From Prevotella sp. OH937_COT-195 (lineage in GTDB: Bacteria > Bacteroidota > Bacteroidia > Bacteroidales > Bacteroidaceae), in NCBI RefSeq assembly GCF_003932845.1, contig NZ_RQZH01000001.1, forward strand, positions 124,001-188,000: 64,000 bases of DNA, written 5' to 3'. Shown piece by piece: positions 18,763 through 28,416 of this stretch. Positions within the stretch are counted from its first letter, which is position 1. Each line of letters begins with the position of its first letter. The notes under the pieces are model-generated. The model was not told the DNA's origin, did no database searches, and saw only the letters and a list, made by a program, of their open reading frames with translations. The translations under genes and the position numbers were made by a program.

Positions 18763-18820
18763 TGTTGTTTTTTGAATATTAGTGTTCTACTTTGATTTTG
18801 TTCAGTCTTTAAGTAAAAGA

Positions 18821-19540
18821 CTATCTTCTGCGGAATCTTATTTCCCTCATACTGTGCATACCCATGAAACGGTTTTTGTCAACATATCCGTTAACTCCGT
18901 TTATGTGTCCCTTTCCTGTGTATTGCCAAAGCAGATAGTCTCGGTTGTCGGCAAGTACCGGTGGGCGACTGGAATACTGTGCAATCCATAGTTTGTAGTC
19001 ATTGAGTTGTCCCACGAGATACTTGTTGTAGAAATTGGTATATGTATATACTATGGGTTTTTGTCGGTATGCCTTCTCCACGAGTTTTAAGAATTTCAGC
19101 AGTGAGTCGCATAATTCTTCAGAGTCCATGCCGGCATTCCGCTCCACGTCAATCATAGGTATGAGGTCTTGGTCGGCGGGTCGGCACTGTGCCATGAAGT
19201 TTGCAAGTTGCTCTGCCTGTACCGCTCTTGGTCTGTAGAAATGATATGAACCCACTTTAAGTCCGTATCGGTGTGCAAGGTCTATGTTCTCTTTGTATCT
19301 ATGGTCAATTCTTGCTTCTCCCTCTGTCGCCTTGATATATACGAATGCCATCTTGCTGTTCTCTCCCACAGACTCCCAGAATACATCTCCCTGGTAGTGG
19401 CTGATGTCTATGCCGTGTATGTGAGAGCATGTATCCTCGCACATCATTTCACCATAATATTGTGCATGTGTGTTTGTTGCGAAAAACACAAAGAATATTA
19501 TTACAGGAATTAAATATCTTGAAAAATCACATTGTTTCAT
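18821..19540 (-). CDS. glycoside hydrolase family 25 lysozyme
   Basis: A 239-residue secreted muramidase that cleaves the MurNAc-GlcNAc bond of peptidoglycan. A signal peptide (residues 1-26) precedes the barrel. GH25 catalytic acids are seen as Asp45 (HGIDISHYQG), Asp131 and Glu133 (PMIDVER). KATEG, YHFYRP and LWQYTGKGHINGVNGYVDKN are typical of the family. The gene has its own promoter (19546-19577) and may read through into the zinc-ribbon gene. Confidence 0.93.
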   Translation of the reverse strand: MKQCDFSRYLIPVIIFFVFFATNTHAQYYGEMMCEDTCSHIHGIDISHYQGDVFWESVGENSKMAFVYIKATEGEARIDHRYKENIDLAHRYGLKVGSYHFYRPRAVQAEQLANFMAQCRPADQDLIPMIDVERNAGMDSEELCDSLLKFLKLVEKAYRQKPIVYTYTNFYNKYLVGQLNDYKLWIAQYSSRPPVLADNRDYLLWQYTGKGHINGVNGYVDKNRFMGMHSMREIRFRRR

Positions 19541-19545
19541 AAGTG

Positions 19546-19577
19546 CAAAGATACTGCAAGTTAAGCAGAAATCAAAA
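19546..19577 (-). promoter_or_regulatory. GH25 gene promoter
   Basis: On the minus strand TTTTG (19573-19577), a 19-bp spacer and TATCTTTG (19546-19553). This is an exact fit to the consensus spacing, and the -7 box lies 5 bp from the ATG at 19540, so the leader would be very short or absent. Confidence 0.7.
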
Positions 19578-19657
19578 TAAACACATTCTTTTTTAGTTTT
19601 ATTACGATACGTTTCGCCGGTCTTGCGTATTTATTTGCGACACGATGTTTACAAGTC

Positions 19658-20722
19658 TCATATTTGCGAACGTTGATAGAAATCGACATTCTCTTTCGTA
19701 AGCAATTCTATCGGCATGTAGTTTATTGGTGTTACCGATTGTTTAAGCACTATTGCACGGAACAATGTGTCAAGACTGCTATACCCCTGTACATACGCAT
19801 GTTGTGCTATAAGAAATGATATGCTGCCCTCTTTCAGACATTCTGCGTTCTTCTCCACCATGTCATATCCCATTATTTGTACGTTCCGTCTGCCGCTATT
19901 TATAAGATAATCTCCTACGATGTGTGCTTTGGAACACATTGTTATGCAGTGGTGTATATCATTGTTCTCATTGAAAAAAACATCGAGGATTTTTTCGTAT
20001 GTTTGTTTGTCGGATGCCATCGGCATTTCCAAATCAACTATTTCTATATGTGGAAAATTCTCCTCCATGTATCGACGGAATCCCACCTCGCGATTCTCTT
20101 GCTGTTTGCTTGTAACCTTTCCGTTTCTTGTCAATTTCATCAGCATTATTCTTTTCTCGTCCCTCGCTATCAGCATGAACATTCTTGCGGCGAAATAACC
20201 ACTTTTTATAGAATCTTGCCCGAAAAAACATAGCGGTTCAAGGCTTGGCATGTAAGAATCGAGCAGTACGAAAGGAATGTTGCGTTCGTGTAGTATGTCA
20301 GTATATCGCTTTGTTGTTTCCAAGTCGCCCGGTACCACTATTACTCCATTTGGGTCATTCTTTATGACAGTCTCGAATGCCAAAGAGAAAGAAGTTTCGT
20401 CAGAACGTTCATAGAATGTAAACCTTACCTCGATATGAAAGTCGCGTCTTGCCTCGCAGGCAGCTCTTGCTCCTTCCTCTATTTCCTGCCAATAAGCTTC
20501 ACTTTCATGCTTCGGCATCAATACATGGAATGTATATGACTTGTTATATGCCAGTGCGCTTGCATACATGTTCGGCTGATAGTTAATCTCTTCCAGCACT
20601 TTCTCAACCTTTGCCCTTGCTGTCGGCGATACGTTCGGACGTTTGTGTAATATCCTGTCAACCGTTCCGACAGATACTCCGGCTCTCTCTGCAATGTCTT
20701 TTATCCTTATTTTGTGAGACAT
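19658..20722 (-). CDS. LacI-family transcriptional regulator
   Basis: A 354-residue DNA-binding repressor/activator. The N-terminal helix-turn-helix is RIKDIAERAGVSVGTVDRIL (residues 6-25), followed by the hinge region VLEEINYQPN and a periplasmic-binding-like ligand domain from about residue 65. Ligand unknown; no sugar-use operon lies beside it. It is divergent from the tandem sensor kinase (259 bp between them), so it could control that gene or itself. A TAATTTTG box at 20833-20840 (minus) is its likely -7 element. Confidence 0.92.
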   Translation of the reverse strand: MSHKIRIKDIAERAGVSVGTVDRILHKRPNVSPTARAKVEKVLEEINYQPNMYASALAYNKSYTFHVLMPKHESEAYWQEIEEGARAACEARRDFHIEVRFTFYERSDETSFSLAFETVIKNDPNGVIVVPGDLETTKRYTDILHERNIPFVLLDSYMPSLEPLCFFGQDSIKSGYFAARMFMLIARDEKRIMLMKLTRNGKVTSKQQENREVGFRRYMEENFPHIEIVDLEMPMASDKQTYEKILDVFFNENNDIHHCITMCSKAHIVGDYLINSGRRNVQIMGYDMVEKNAECLKEGSISFLIAQHAYVQGYSSLDTLFRAIVLKQSVTPINYMPIELLTKENVDFYQRSQI

Positions 20723-20909
20723 CGGTATTATATTATTTACGTTTTGATTAAAACAACAATTAATGTATTGTCTATATAAAAATGCTTTTAATTACCAAAT
20801 TTGTCTGTAAACCTGATATTCTTGTTCTGTTGCAAAATTAATAATAAAAACTTAATTGTGCGAATACACAGTCGTTTTTTTGTTATTTTATTATTTTTTC
20901 TTTTGTTTA

Positions 20910-20941
20910 TTTGCTAATTTGCATGTAAAAAACTAATTTTG
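20910..20941 (+). promoter_or_regulatory. promoter of the tandem sensor kinase gene
   Basis: TTTG (20910-20913), a 20-bp spacer and TAATTTTG (20934-20941). The predicted transcript starts about 35 bp before the TTG start codon at 20982. Confidence 0.6.
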
Positions 20942-20981
20942 TACTCGTATAGTAACAACAGCCTTTAAACCAAAGACCGGC

Positions 20982-23900
20982 TTGAAATCATATTCGAATA
21001 GGTATTTTAACCGTAAATCGGAAGCAAAGACATTGGCATGGGTTATCGCCATGTTAAGTCTTTTGTGCGTGACGGCTTGTAAAGAAATCCCGAATAAAGC
21101 GGAGGTTGATAAATTGAACGACATATCGTATGCCTATCATTACAAGAACATCGATTCCACGTATCATTATGCCAAGGCTGCATACGAAATGTCAGGCGAT
21201 TACGATGACGGAAAAGCCGAGGCTCTTAATAACATTGCCTTTGCAAGCATATCAAGAATGGACTATGCAGATGCTGCAAAGCATCTTGACAACATCTTGG
21301 GACTTACAAGCAATCAGTTGGAACTTCTTGTTTCGTATATACAACACATGCGTTTGTGTCAGCGTGAGTCCCGTAACAAAGATTTTTATGACTATCAGGA
21401 GAAGGCTACGAAATGTCTCAAAAGGATAAACGAGTCGCGCGACATGCTTACAGAAAGGCAACGCAGGCGCATGGTATATGCCGAAAGCGAGTTTGCCATT
21501 GTTACTTCTACATATTATTATTATATAGGACTCGAAGGGCTTTCGAAAGAGGCATTACTCGGGATAGATGCCGACGGAGAGATACAGAAAGATTCCGCAC
21601 AACTAATGAACTATCTGTACCAGTTGGGAGCCGGAGGAGTGGTTACGGAAGGAACACAGGCAGAAATAAACCAAAGGGAATGGAACTGTTTGATACGTTG
21701 CTACATGCTTGCCATTCAGAGCGGAAATGTGTATTGGGAAGCCAATTCGTTACAAGCGATGAGCGAACATTTGTCCGACAAGAGTCTAAGGGAAAAATTG
21801 ATTTCCGAAAACCTACAGTCTGTAAGGTATGTCAACATAGACAACATGCCCGACAGTCTGCTTGCAGGTTACCTTGCACAAAGGTCATTGATACTGTTTC
21901 AAAAATTTGGCGATGTTTACCAGACGGCAGGCTCGTACCGTACTCTCGCCTCATGCTTTTGGGGACTCGGCGACTATCGTTCGGCAATGATATGTCTTGA
22001 AGACGCACTCAACAAAGATACTCGTATTGAGCAGGCACCTGACTTGGTGGCAAGTATCCGCGAACAACTATCTCTTGTATATTCCGCAATGGACGATAAA
22101 CCGAACAGTGACTACAATCGCAACATATACCTTGACTTGCAGGATATGACACGTCAAGACAGACATCTTGAGGCTCGTGCGGAGCAACTTGATCAATCCG
22201 CACAGCAACTGAACTTGATGATAGGGGCAGTACTCGTGATGATTATCATTGCCATTGCAATGATGATGATATTTTATAAATTGCGCAGGAAGAAACAAAA
22301 AAACAATTCGCTTGACACACTGCTCGAACCATTGGAACAATGGAGAAAAGACAATCTGATGGCAAACAACGCTTTGGACGAGAGATATGAAGAAATAAAC
22401 GAGACGTATGCACTTAATGTATCGCATATCGCAAGAAACAAGATACGAAACCTCGAGAACAGAGCAAAAGTTTTCCTTGTAAACAGTATAACACCACTTA
22501 TAGACAGAATAATAAATGAAGTGGGCAGACTGAACAATGGCAATGAAAGTAGTGCAGTCAGAGCAGAAAGGTATTGCTATGTCGCCGAACTAACCGATAA
22601 GATTAACGACTACAACAACGTTCTCACGCAATGGATACAACTGAGGCAAGGCGAATTGAGCATGCGCGTAGAGAGTTTCCCACTCGAAGAGTCATTCAGT
22701 GTGGTCAGAAGAAGCAGAATGTCATTCCAACTTAAAGGCATAGAATTGATTGTGGAACCAACCGTATTAAGTGTGAAAGCAGACCGTGTGCTCACACTTT
22801 TCATGCTGAACACACTTGCAGATAATGCGAGGAAATTCACACCAACGGGAGGCACGGTAAAGATTTCCTCGTCTTCGACAGACGATTACGTTGAGATTTC
22901 GGTGGAAGATACGGGCAGAGGAATGTCGGCAGAGGAATTGTCGGGTATATTCGACCATAAAATATACAATGGTCACGGTTTCGGATTGATGAACTGCAAG
23001 GGTATAATAGACAAATATCACAAGATAAGCAAAATATTCAGTGTGTGTAAGTTGTCTGCGGAAAGCAAACAAGGCGCAGGAAGCCGTTTCTTTTTCAGAT
23101 TGCCTCACGGAATCGTGCGCGTTACGGGTGCCGTATTGCTTGCATTGTCTTCACACTGGGGTGTTGAAGCAAAAATCACTGAACAGAAAATGGCAGCCGA
23201 CTATGCCGACAGCGCATATTTCAGTAATGTAGGAGGAAGATACAAATGTACTTTGCAGTTTGCCGACAGCGTAAGGAAATATCTTAACATGAGGTACAAG
23301 ACGCTTCGTCCGTCAGGCAATGCACTTATGGTAAAGAATGGAAACATCAAAGCAGAGCCTGCCGAGATAAAATGGTTTCATGACGGTCTTGACATCGATT
23401 ACAATATTATACTCGACGTTCGCAACGAGAGTGCGGTGGCAGCATTGGCATTACATGACTGGGAACTTTACAGATACAACAACCGAGCATACACGCTCTT
23501 GTTCAGAGAGAAATCGGCAGACAAGAATCTTGCGGAATATTGTCGTACTATGCAGACCTCGGAAACCAACAAGATTATTGCCGTGGCACTCCTTGTCGTA
23601 CTATTCGTAATAATAGTATTGGCATATTATTTCCTTTATTACCGGCATTGCATAAACGATGATTATTGCATCGAACAGGTAGGACATATAAATGATATTC
23701 TGCTAAGCAATCGAACCGATGATGAGAAACTGGCACTGATAATGCCAATATCTACGGATAAATATCCTGAACCACTGCGGAATATCGTGACAAAGGTAAA
23801 AGAAGCACTTGCCGCATCAGTAAAAAGTGCAGGAGAAAAACATAATGTCATCGAACTTGCCGAAGACGAGAGCAGGAGAGCAAAGTTCGAAGACGACAAG

Positions 23901-24512
23901 CTGCACGTCAGCAACAACGTACTTGACAACTGTCTCAGTACTCTGAAGCACGAGACAATGTATTATCCGGCGCGCATAAGGCAGATAGTAGAGGAGGCAA
24001 ACAACGGGGACACACAGGAGGAACCACGGAGACTGCGAGCCATAGGCGAACTTGTGTCATATTACAAAGAACTATACTCAATATTGAGCGCCCAGGCAAT
24101 GAGACAGGTAAACGTGGTAAAGAATAAATGCCTGAATATACCGGTAAAGAAAATAATCGATGTCGAAACAGAAGGCATGGCGGTAAAGGGAGACGAACTG
24201 ATGCTAAAACATCTTTTCGCAATTCTTCGGAAACAAAACAATGGTACTTTTGCCAATGTACGCGTTATGGAGAAAGACAACAACTATGTGCTTTTCGAGA
24301 TAGAAATGGACAAACTGCCGTTCAGAGAACTTTTCACACCGTTGATGGATAACATTCCTTTCATGATATGCAGACAGATTGTAAGGGAACACAGCGAGAG
24401 CGCAAACATGCACGGATGCGGAATAACTGCGCAACCATCTGCCGCACAAGGAACTACCGTTACTATTACACTGCCATCGGCAGGGACAGATAAAAAAACA
24501 TATAAAGAATAA
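20982..24512 (+). CDS. tandem membrane-bound sensor histidine kinase
   Basis: A 1176-residue protein. A lipoprotein-like signal ends at Cys33 (LLCVTAC). Residues 40-400 are a TPR-like sensor region, followed by a membrane helix at 412-432. A kinase-like module covers about 470-708, with N box Asn610/Asn615, G1 DTGRGM (643-648) and G2 GHGFGL (664-669), but no obvious H box. A possible membrane segment lies at 711-727, then an extracytoplasmic part and a membrane helix at 865-887. The second module (895-1170) has an H-box-like STLKHETMYYP with His990 and a degenerate ATPase domain without G boxes. It resembles Bacteroidota proteins with DUF5112/DUF5113. The start is TTG: no ATG lies upstream in frame, and the next ATG (21051) would remove most of the signal. 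The response regulator follows after 3 bp. Confidence 0.85.
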   Translation: MKSYSNRYFNRKSEAKTLAWVIAMLSLLCVTACKEIPNKAEVDKLNDISYAYHYKNIDSTYHYAKAAYEMSGDYDDGKAEALNNIAFASISRMDYADAAKHLDNILGLTSNQLELLVSYIQHMRLCQRESRNKDFYDYQEKATKCLKRINESRDMLTERQRRRMVYAESEFAIVTSTYYYYIGLEGLSKEALLGIDADGEIQKDSAQLMNYLYQLGAGGVVTEGTQAEINQREWNCLIRCYMLAIQSGNVYWEANSLQAMSEHLSDKSLREKLISENLQSVRYVNIDNMPDSLLAGYLAQRSLILFQKFGDVYQTAGSYRTLASCFWGLGDYRSAMICLEDALNKDTRIEQAPDLVASIREQLSLVYSAMDDKPNSDYNRNIYLDLQDMTRQDRHLEARAEQLDQSAQQLNLMIGAVLVMIIIAIAMMMIFYKLRRKKQKNNSLDTLLEPLEQWRKDNLMANNALDERYEEINETYALNVSHIARNKIRNLENRAKVFLVNSITPLIDRIINEVGRLNNGNESSAVRAERYCYVAELTDKINDYNNVLTQWIQLRQGELSMRVESFPLEESFSVVRRSRMSFQLKGIELIVEPTVLSVKADRVLTLFMLNTLADNARKFTPTGGTVKISSSSTDDYVEISVEDTGRGMSAEELSGIFDHKIYNGHGFGLMNCKGIIDKYHKISKIFSVCKLSAESKQGAGSRFFFRLPHGIVRVTGAVLLALSSHWGVEAKITEQKMAADYADSAYFSNVGGRYKCTLQFADSVRKYLNMRYKTLRPSGNALMVKNGNIKAEPAEIKWFHDGLDIDYNIILDVRNESAVAALALHDWELYRYNNRAYTLLFREKSADKNLAEYCRTMQTSETNKIIAVALLVVLFVIIVLAYYFLYYRHCINDDYCIEQVGHINDILLSNRTDDEKLALIMPISTDKYPEPLRNIVTKVKEALAASVKSAGEKHNVIELAEDESRRAKFEDDKLHVSNNVLDNCLSTLKHETMYYPARIRQIVEEANNGDTQEEPRRLRAIGELVSYYKELYSILSAQAMRQVNVVKNKCLNIPVKKIIDVETEGMAVKGDELMLKHLFAILRKQNNGTFANVRVMEKDNNYVLFEIEMDKLPFRELFTPLMDNIPFMICRQIVREHSESANMHGCGITAQPSAAQGTTVTITLPSAGTDKKTYKE

Positions 24513-24515
24513 GAC

Positions 24516-25241
24516 ATGGATAAATTCAAGGTTGTTATAGTGGAAGACGTGCCACTCGAACTGAAAGGTACAGAAGGTATATTTCGTAATGATATTCCGG
24601 AGGCGGAAATCATTGGAACGGCTGCAAGCGAAACGGAATATTGGAGACTCATAAAGCAACAAAAGCCGGATTTGTTGCTGCTCGATCTCGGTCTCGGAGG
24701 CTCTACCACGGTGGGTGTGGAGATATGCCGGCAGACAAAAGAGATGTATCCCGAGATAAAAATACTTATTTTTACGGGAGAGATACTCAACGAAAAATTG
24801 TGGGTAGATGTTCTCGACGCAGGCTGCGACGGCATCTGTCTTAAAAGTGGTGAACTGCTCACGCGTGGAGATGTCGTAAGTGTCATGGCGGGAAAGAAAA
24901 TGGTTTTCAATCAGCCGATACTCGAAAAGATACTTGAGAGGTTCAAACATGTGGTAGGCAGTCAATTGATGCGTCAGGAAGCACTCGTAAACTACGAGAT
25001 TGACGAGTATGACGAAAGATTCCTGCGGCATCTCGCGCTCGGATATACCAAGGAGCAAATAACAAACCTTCGAGGTATGCCGTTCGGGGTAAAGAGCCTT
25101 GAGAAGAGGCAGAACGAACTTGTGCAAAAATTGTTCCCCAATGGAAACGGAGGGATAGGTATAAATGCAACGCGTTTGGTGGTAAGAGCACTCGAATTGA
25201 GAATAATAAATCTCGATAATTTGCAGGCTGACGAAGAATAA
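24516..25241 (+). CDS. response regulator with divergent LuxR-like output domain
   Basis: A 241-residue partner of the preceding kinase. The receiver domain (1-125) has Glu10/Asp11, phospho-acceptor Asp57 (LLLLDLG), Thr87 and Lys110. The C-terminal part (about 150-235) looks like a diverged LuxR/NarL helix-turn-helix: DERFLRHLALGYTKEQITNL, then SLEKRQNELVQKLF and VVRALELRIINL. DNA binding is therefore likely but not certain. It starts 3 bp after the kinase stop and is followed within 16 bp by a membrane-protein gene, so all are probably one transcript. Confidence 0.88.
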   Translation: MDKFKVVIVEDVPLELKGTEGIFRNDIPEAEIIGTAASETEYWRLIKQQKPDLLLLDLGLGGSTTVGVEICRQTKEMYPEIKILIFTGEILNEKLWVDVLDAGCDGICLKSGELLTRGDVVSVMAGKKMVFNQPILEKILERFKHVVGSQLMRQEALVNYEIDEYDERFLRHLALGYTKEQITNLRGMPFGVKSLEKRQNELVQKLFPNGNGGIGINATRLVVRALELRIINLDNLQADEE

Positions 25242-25257
25242 AACATACAAGGCAAAT

Positions 25258-25890
25258 ATGAGTAGAGTGTCTTCAATATCTGCATTGGCATGCGTAGTGA
25301 TGCTTTCTGCAAACGTCCTGCTTGTCTTGATGTCATGGATTTTGAGTGCCGTGGGAACAGATGATGTCAGATCCATGATAAGCGGAGAGGGGGTTAGATG
25401 GTTCTTCGGACATTATGTTGACATCATCACCTCCCCGGTACTCGTGTGGCTGCTGCTGTTGTCCGTGTCTTACAGTTGTTTTTGCGGCAGCGGACTAAGT
25501 GAGGGCTTTCTTATCCTGATAAAGAGAGAGAAACTGGTATTCAAACAGCGTCTCGGATTTCGCGTGATATTAATTCTGTTACTAATTCAAATATCAATAA
25601 CGGCATGGCTCGTGTCGGCACCTCATGCCGTGTTGGCAAGTCCTGTTGGCAGTATATTCCCTTCACCATTCAGCACCGGCATCATACCCGCTTTCGCAGG
25701 AACGGTTACGCTGTTGTCGTTTGTATACGGACTTGTCAACGGTACAATACAAAATGTTGATGCCGCGTTCAAATGTCTGTATTTCAAGATGCCGGTACTC
25801 GCTCCGTTGTTCATTGTATATATCTTCGCTTCGCAATTATTTGCATGTATAAGTTTCGTATTTCCCACGTTTGGCATTTTTATTTCATGA
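25258..25890 (+). CDS. multi-pass membrane protein, function unclear
   Basis: A 210-residue hydrophobic protein with about five or six predicted membrane segments (about 8-30, 58-75, 98-120, 138-160, 175-205) and little soluble sequence. The stretch GEGVRWFFGHYVDIITSPVL loosely recalls AbgT-type (aminobenzoyl-glutamate) transporter sequences, but it is far too short for a full transporter. I would not assign a substrate. It sits 16 bp after the response regulator and may be part of that signalling operon. Confidence 0.65.
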   Translation: MSRVSSISALACVVMLSANVLLVLMSWILSAVGTDDVRSMISGEGVRWFFGHYVDIITSPVLVWLLLLSVSYSCFCGSGLSEGFLILIKREKLVFKQRLGFRVILILLLIQISITAWLVSAPHAVLASPVGSIFPSPFSTGIIPAFAGTVTLLSFVYGLVNGTIQNVDAAFKCLYFKMPVLAPLFIVYIFASQLFACISFVFPTFGIFIS

Positions 25891-25999
25891 ATGCAATGAA
25901 TAGATTTTCGTATTTGTATTTACGTTTGTTCTCGAATGTCCGATTGATACGACAATATGATGTTTCAATGGTATATGATTGCCTGTAATAACTCAAGTG

Positions 26000-26272
26000 A
26001 TGAAAAAAATATTCAAGAAAATAAAGACAATGCTCGCATCATTGTCATTCCGTACGGGAGTAATTGTGCTTGTCATGTGCATACCTTGTTATGTCATATC
26101 TTTCGCGCAAGCGGCACTTGATACGTCGGTGGAGACAAAGGCTGTGCTGTGGACAGTATTCTTCGGACTAGCAAAGATTTTCCAATACGGAGGACTTACA
26201 ATACTCGGAGCAGAGGGAGCAAAGAGAGTTAAGCGATACCTTAAATGCAAATGTTATTCCGGTTTGAGGTAA
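26000..26272 (+). CDS. small two-helix membrane protein
   Basis: A 90-residue protein from ATG 26000, chosen over an in-frame TTG at 25979. A basic N terminus (MKKIFKKIK) is followed by two hydrophobic segments (about 16-36 and 48-68) and a basic C terminus (RVKRYLKCKC). Both ends would face the cytoplasm. It resembles short 'transporter suffix' type proteins of Bacteroidota in layout, but the match is weak. It lies 109 bp after the previous membrane protein. Confidence 0.6.
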   Translation: MKKIFKKIKTMLASLSFRTGVIVLVMCIPCYVISFAQAALDTSVETKAVLWTVFFGLAKIFQYGGLTILGAEGAKRVKRYLKCKCYSGLR

Positions 26273-26363
26273 TCAATTGGAAAAGACATGGTCGTTTTAT
26301 CTGTTTTATGAATTGTTGACGCCATTATTTATCATGAGTCGGTGTTACATATCTGACAACAAT

Positions 26364-26425
26364 GCAATTCTGCCGATTTTGCAATGCAATTTCGCCTATA
26401 TTGTTTTACAAAATCGGTGAAATTG
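26364..26425. repeat. ~62-nt three-unit intergenic repeat, locus 2
   Basis: Outer arms GCAATTCTGCCGATTTTGC (26364-26382) and CAAAATCGGTGAAATTG (26409-26425) are imperfect inverted repeats. A central partial unit, GCAATTTCGCC, starts at 26386. Same 62-nt frame as the other loci. Confidence 0.7.
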
Positions 26426-26746
26426 TGACGCGAAAAAATATCAAATGCAAACAGGTTGAAATTTAAACGGAGTACGAAAAGATATTAATCTATATTGGTA
26501 TTGTATAAAAAACTTTGATGCGTGCCAAAATATTATTGTCATGCTTTAATTCATCATAAAAAGATTAATCTTGAGGCAAGCCTGCGGTAAATGTACCATC
26601 GTGAACAGAATTTACGGCGTATTTTTCCTTATAGTATTATCCCGAACCATGGAAAATGTGGTGTAAAGTGATTCTTGTTTTTACTATACGGACTCTTTAA
26701 AATAATTCCAATTATATTTAATTTCTTTCAGTCCATGGTCGTTTTC

Positions 26747-26778
26747 TTTGGAGTTTTATCAATAAATGAGTAATTTTG
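26747..26778 (+). promoter_or_regulatory. promoter of the DUF4199-glycosyltransferase operon
   Basis: TTTG (26747-26750), a 20-bp spacer and TAATTTTG (26771-26778), 34 bp before the start codon at 26813. Confidence 0.6.
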
Positions 26779-26812
26779 CCGACAGAAACATATTAATATA
26801 ATTAATATAGTA

Positions 26813-27385
26813 ATGATAACTTCTGAAGAGTATGCCCGTATGAAAACTTGCTCGCGCACTGATGGCGCACTTGTCGGCGTGATGTGGGCGGTAAGTTTTA
26901 TATGTATGATAGCCGGTTTCAGAAATCCGTCGTGGTCTTTAGCCTCAATGCTTGTCGGTGTTGTCTCGCCGTTCTACGGCTTCTCGCTAATGAGAAAGTT
27001 TTGCAGGAATGTGCTTGGTGACAACATGGGAATCGGTATTGCACTCGGATACGCGATAATGATGCTGCTCTGTGCCACACTTATACTCGCCGGCATACAG
27101 TTGATATATTTCCAATTTATCGACCATGGTTATTTCATTGAATGTTACGGTTCGATACTACGTTCCCCCGAGATGGCGAAAACGTTGGAAAGTTACGGCT
27201 TGTCGGCACAGGACATAGATTCCACGATAACTGTTATTTCCGAGATGCGTCCTATCGAAGTGGTGATACAATTCCTTGCCGGCAATGTGATACTAAGCGT
27301 AATACTCAGTATTCCGTTGGCGATGTTTGCAAAAAAGAATGGCGGACAAAACATCCACGACAGCAAAGGAGTGGAAGGCTTTTAA
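26813..27385 (+). CDS. DUF4199 family membrane protein
   Basis: A 190-residue integral membrane protein with four predicted helices (about 20-38, 43-58, 72-98 and 150-172) and a soluble loop between the third and fourth. This matches the Bacteroidota family DUF4199. Function unknown. It precedes a GT2 glycosyltransferase by 20 bp, a pairing I know from other Bacteroidales, so a role in lipid-linked glycan work is possible by association only. Confidence 0.8.
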   Translation: MITSEEYARMKTCSRTDGALVGVMWAVSFICMIAGFRNPSWSLASMLVGVVSPFYGFSLMRKFCRNVLGDNMGIGIALGYAIMMLLCATLILAGIQLIYFQFIDHGYFIECYGSILRSPEMAKTLESYGLSAQDIDSTITVISEMRPIEVVIQFLAGNVILSVILSIPLAMFAKKNGGQNIHDSKGVEGF

Positions 27386-27405
27386 TAAATTAGAATAGAC
27401 AAGAC

Positions 27406-28356
27406 ATGGATATTTCTGTTGTAATACCTTTATATAATGAAGAGGAGTCGATTCCGGAACTCTTCTCATGGATAGACCGTGTGATGCGCGATAACGATTT
27501 CTCTTACGAGGTGATTTTTGTTAACGACGGTTCTCGAGACCACTCGTGGGACGTTATATGCGACTTGAAATCCAAGTATGCGCAGATAAAGGGTATAAAG
27601 TTCCGTCGTAACTATGGAAAAAGTCCGGCATTATACTGTGGTTTCGAGGAGGCCGTTGGTGATGTGGTAATAACTATGGATGCCGATCTTCAAGACTCGC
27701 CAGACGAGATACCGGAATTGTATCGTATGATTACCGATGACGGTTACGACCTTGTTTCCGGTTATAAGCAGAAACGTTACGACCCGCTTTCAAAAACCCT
27801 TCCCACAAAACTGTTCAACGCTACGGCACGCAAGATAAGCGGGATAAAAAACTTGCACGATTTCAATTGCGGATTGAAAGCATATCGCCGCGATGTGGTA
27901 AAGAATATCGAGGTGTATGGAGAGATGCACCGCTACATTCCTTACCTTGCAAAAAATGCAGGATTCACAAAGATAGGCGAGAAAGTGGTGCGGCATCAGG
28001 CACGTAAATACGGCACTACGAAGTTTGGACTGAACCGCTTTTTCAATGGTTATCTCGACCTAATAACACTTTGGTTTCTCAGCAGTTTCGGTCGTAAGCC
28101 CATGCATGTGTTCGGATTTTTGGGAACATTGGTGTTCATTGTGGGATTTCTCTCGGCGGCATTCATAGGAGCCGACAAACTTTGGTGCCTCGCTCATGGC
28201 ATTAGACAGCGGCTTGTTACCGATTCTCCGTTCTTCTATATTTCGTTGACCATGATGATGATAGGAACGCAATTGTTTTTAACGGGCTTTCTCGGTGACT
28301 TGATAAGCCGGTCGTCGCAGGGCAGGAATGAATATCAGATTGCGGATAAAATCTGA
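27406..28356 (+). CDS. family 2 glycosyltransferase, DPM1/GtrB-like
   Basis: A 316-residue enzyme likely to transfer a sugar from a nucleotide donor to polyprenyl phosphate at the inner membrane. The GT-A domain begins DISVVIPLYNEEESIPELF, with the sugar-nucleotide metal motif in TMDADLQDSPDE (about residues 86-97). Two C-terminal membrane helices (about 230-258 and 278-300) are as in the DPM1/GtrB subfamily. Substrate unknown. It is the second gene after the DUF4199 protein. Confidence 0.92.
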   Translation: MDISVVIPLYNEEESIPELFSWIDRVMRDNDFSYEVIFVNDGSRDHSWDVICDLKSKYAQIKGIKFRRNYGKSPALYCGFEEAVGDVVITMDADLQDSPDEIPELYRMITDDGYDLVSGYKQKRYDPLSKTLPTKLFNATARKISGIKNLHDFNCGLKAYRRDVVKNIEVYGEMHRYIPYLAKNAGFTKIGEKVVRHQARKYGTTKFGLNRFFNGYLDLITLWFLSSFGRKPMHVFGFLGTLVFIVGFLSAAFIGADKLWCLAHGIRQRLVTDSPFFYISLTMMMIGTQLFLTGFLGDLISRSSQGRNEYQIADKI

Positions 28357-28416
28357 CTGCTATGTAGCAAAGAAGGAGGGAATAGATATGTATGGCATCA
28401 TATATTATATGCAGGT

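Larger units (their letters stand above)
26273..26812. other. 540-bp intergenic region
   Basis: No gene seen. It contains the 62-nt repeat at 26364-26425 and the DUF4199 promoter at 26747-26778; the rest is AT-rich with no clear terminator. Confidence 0.75.

Noticed and set aside
25258..25890. Firm call as an AbgT transporter
   Set aside because: Only one short segment is reminiscent of AbgT and the protein is less than half the family length.
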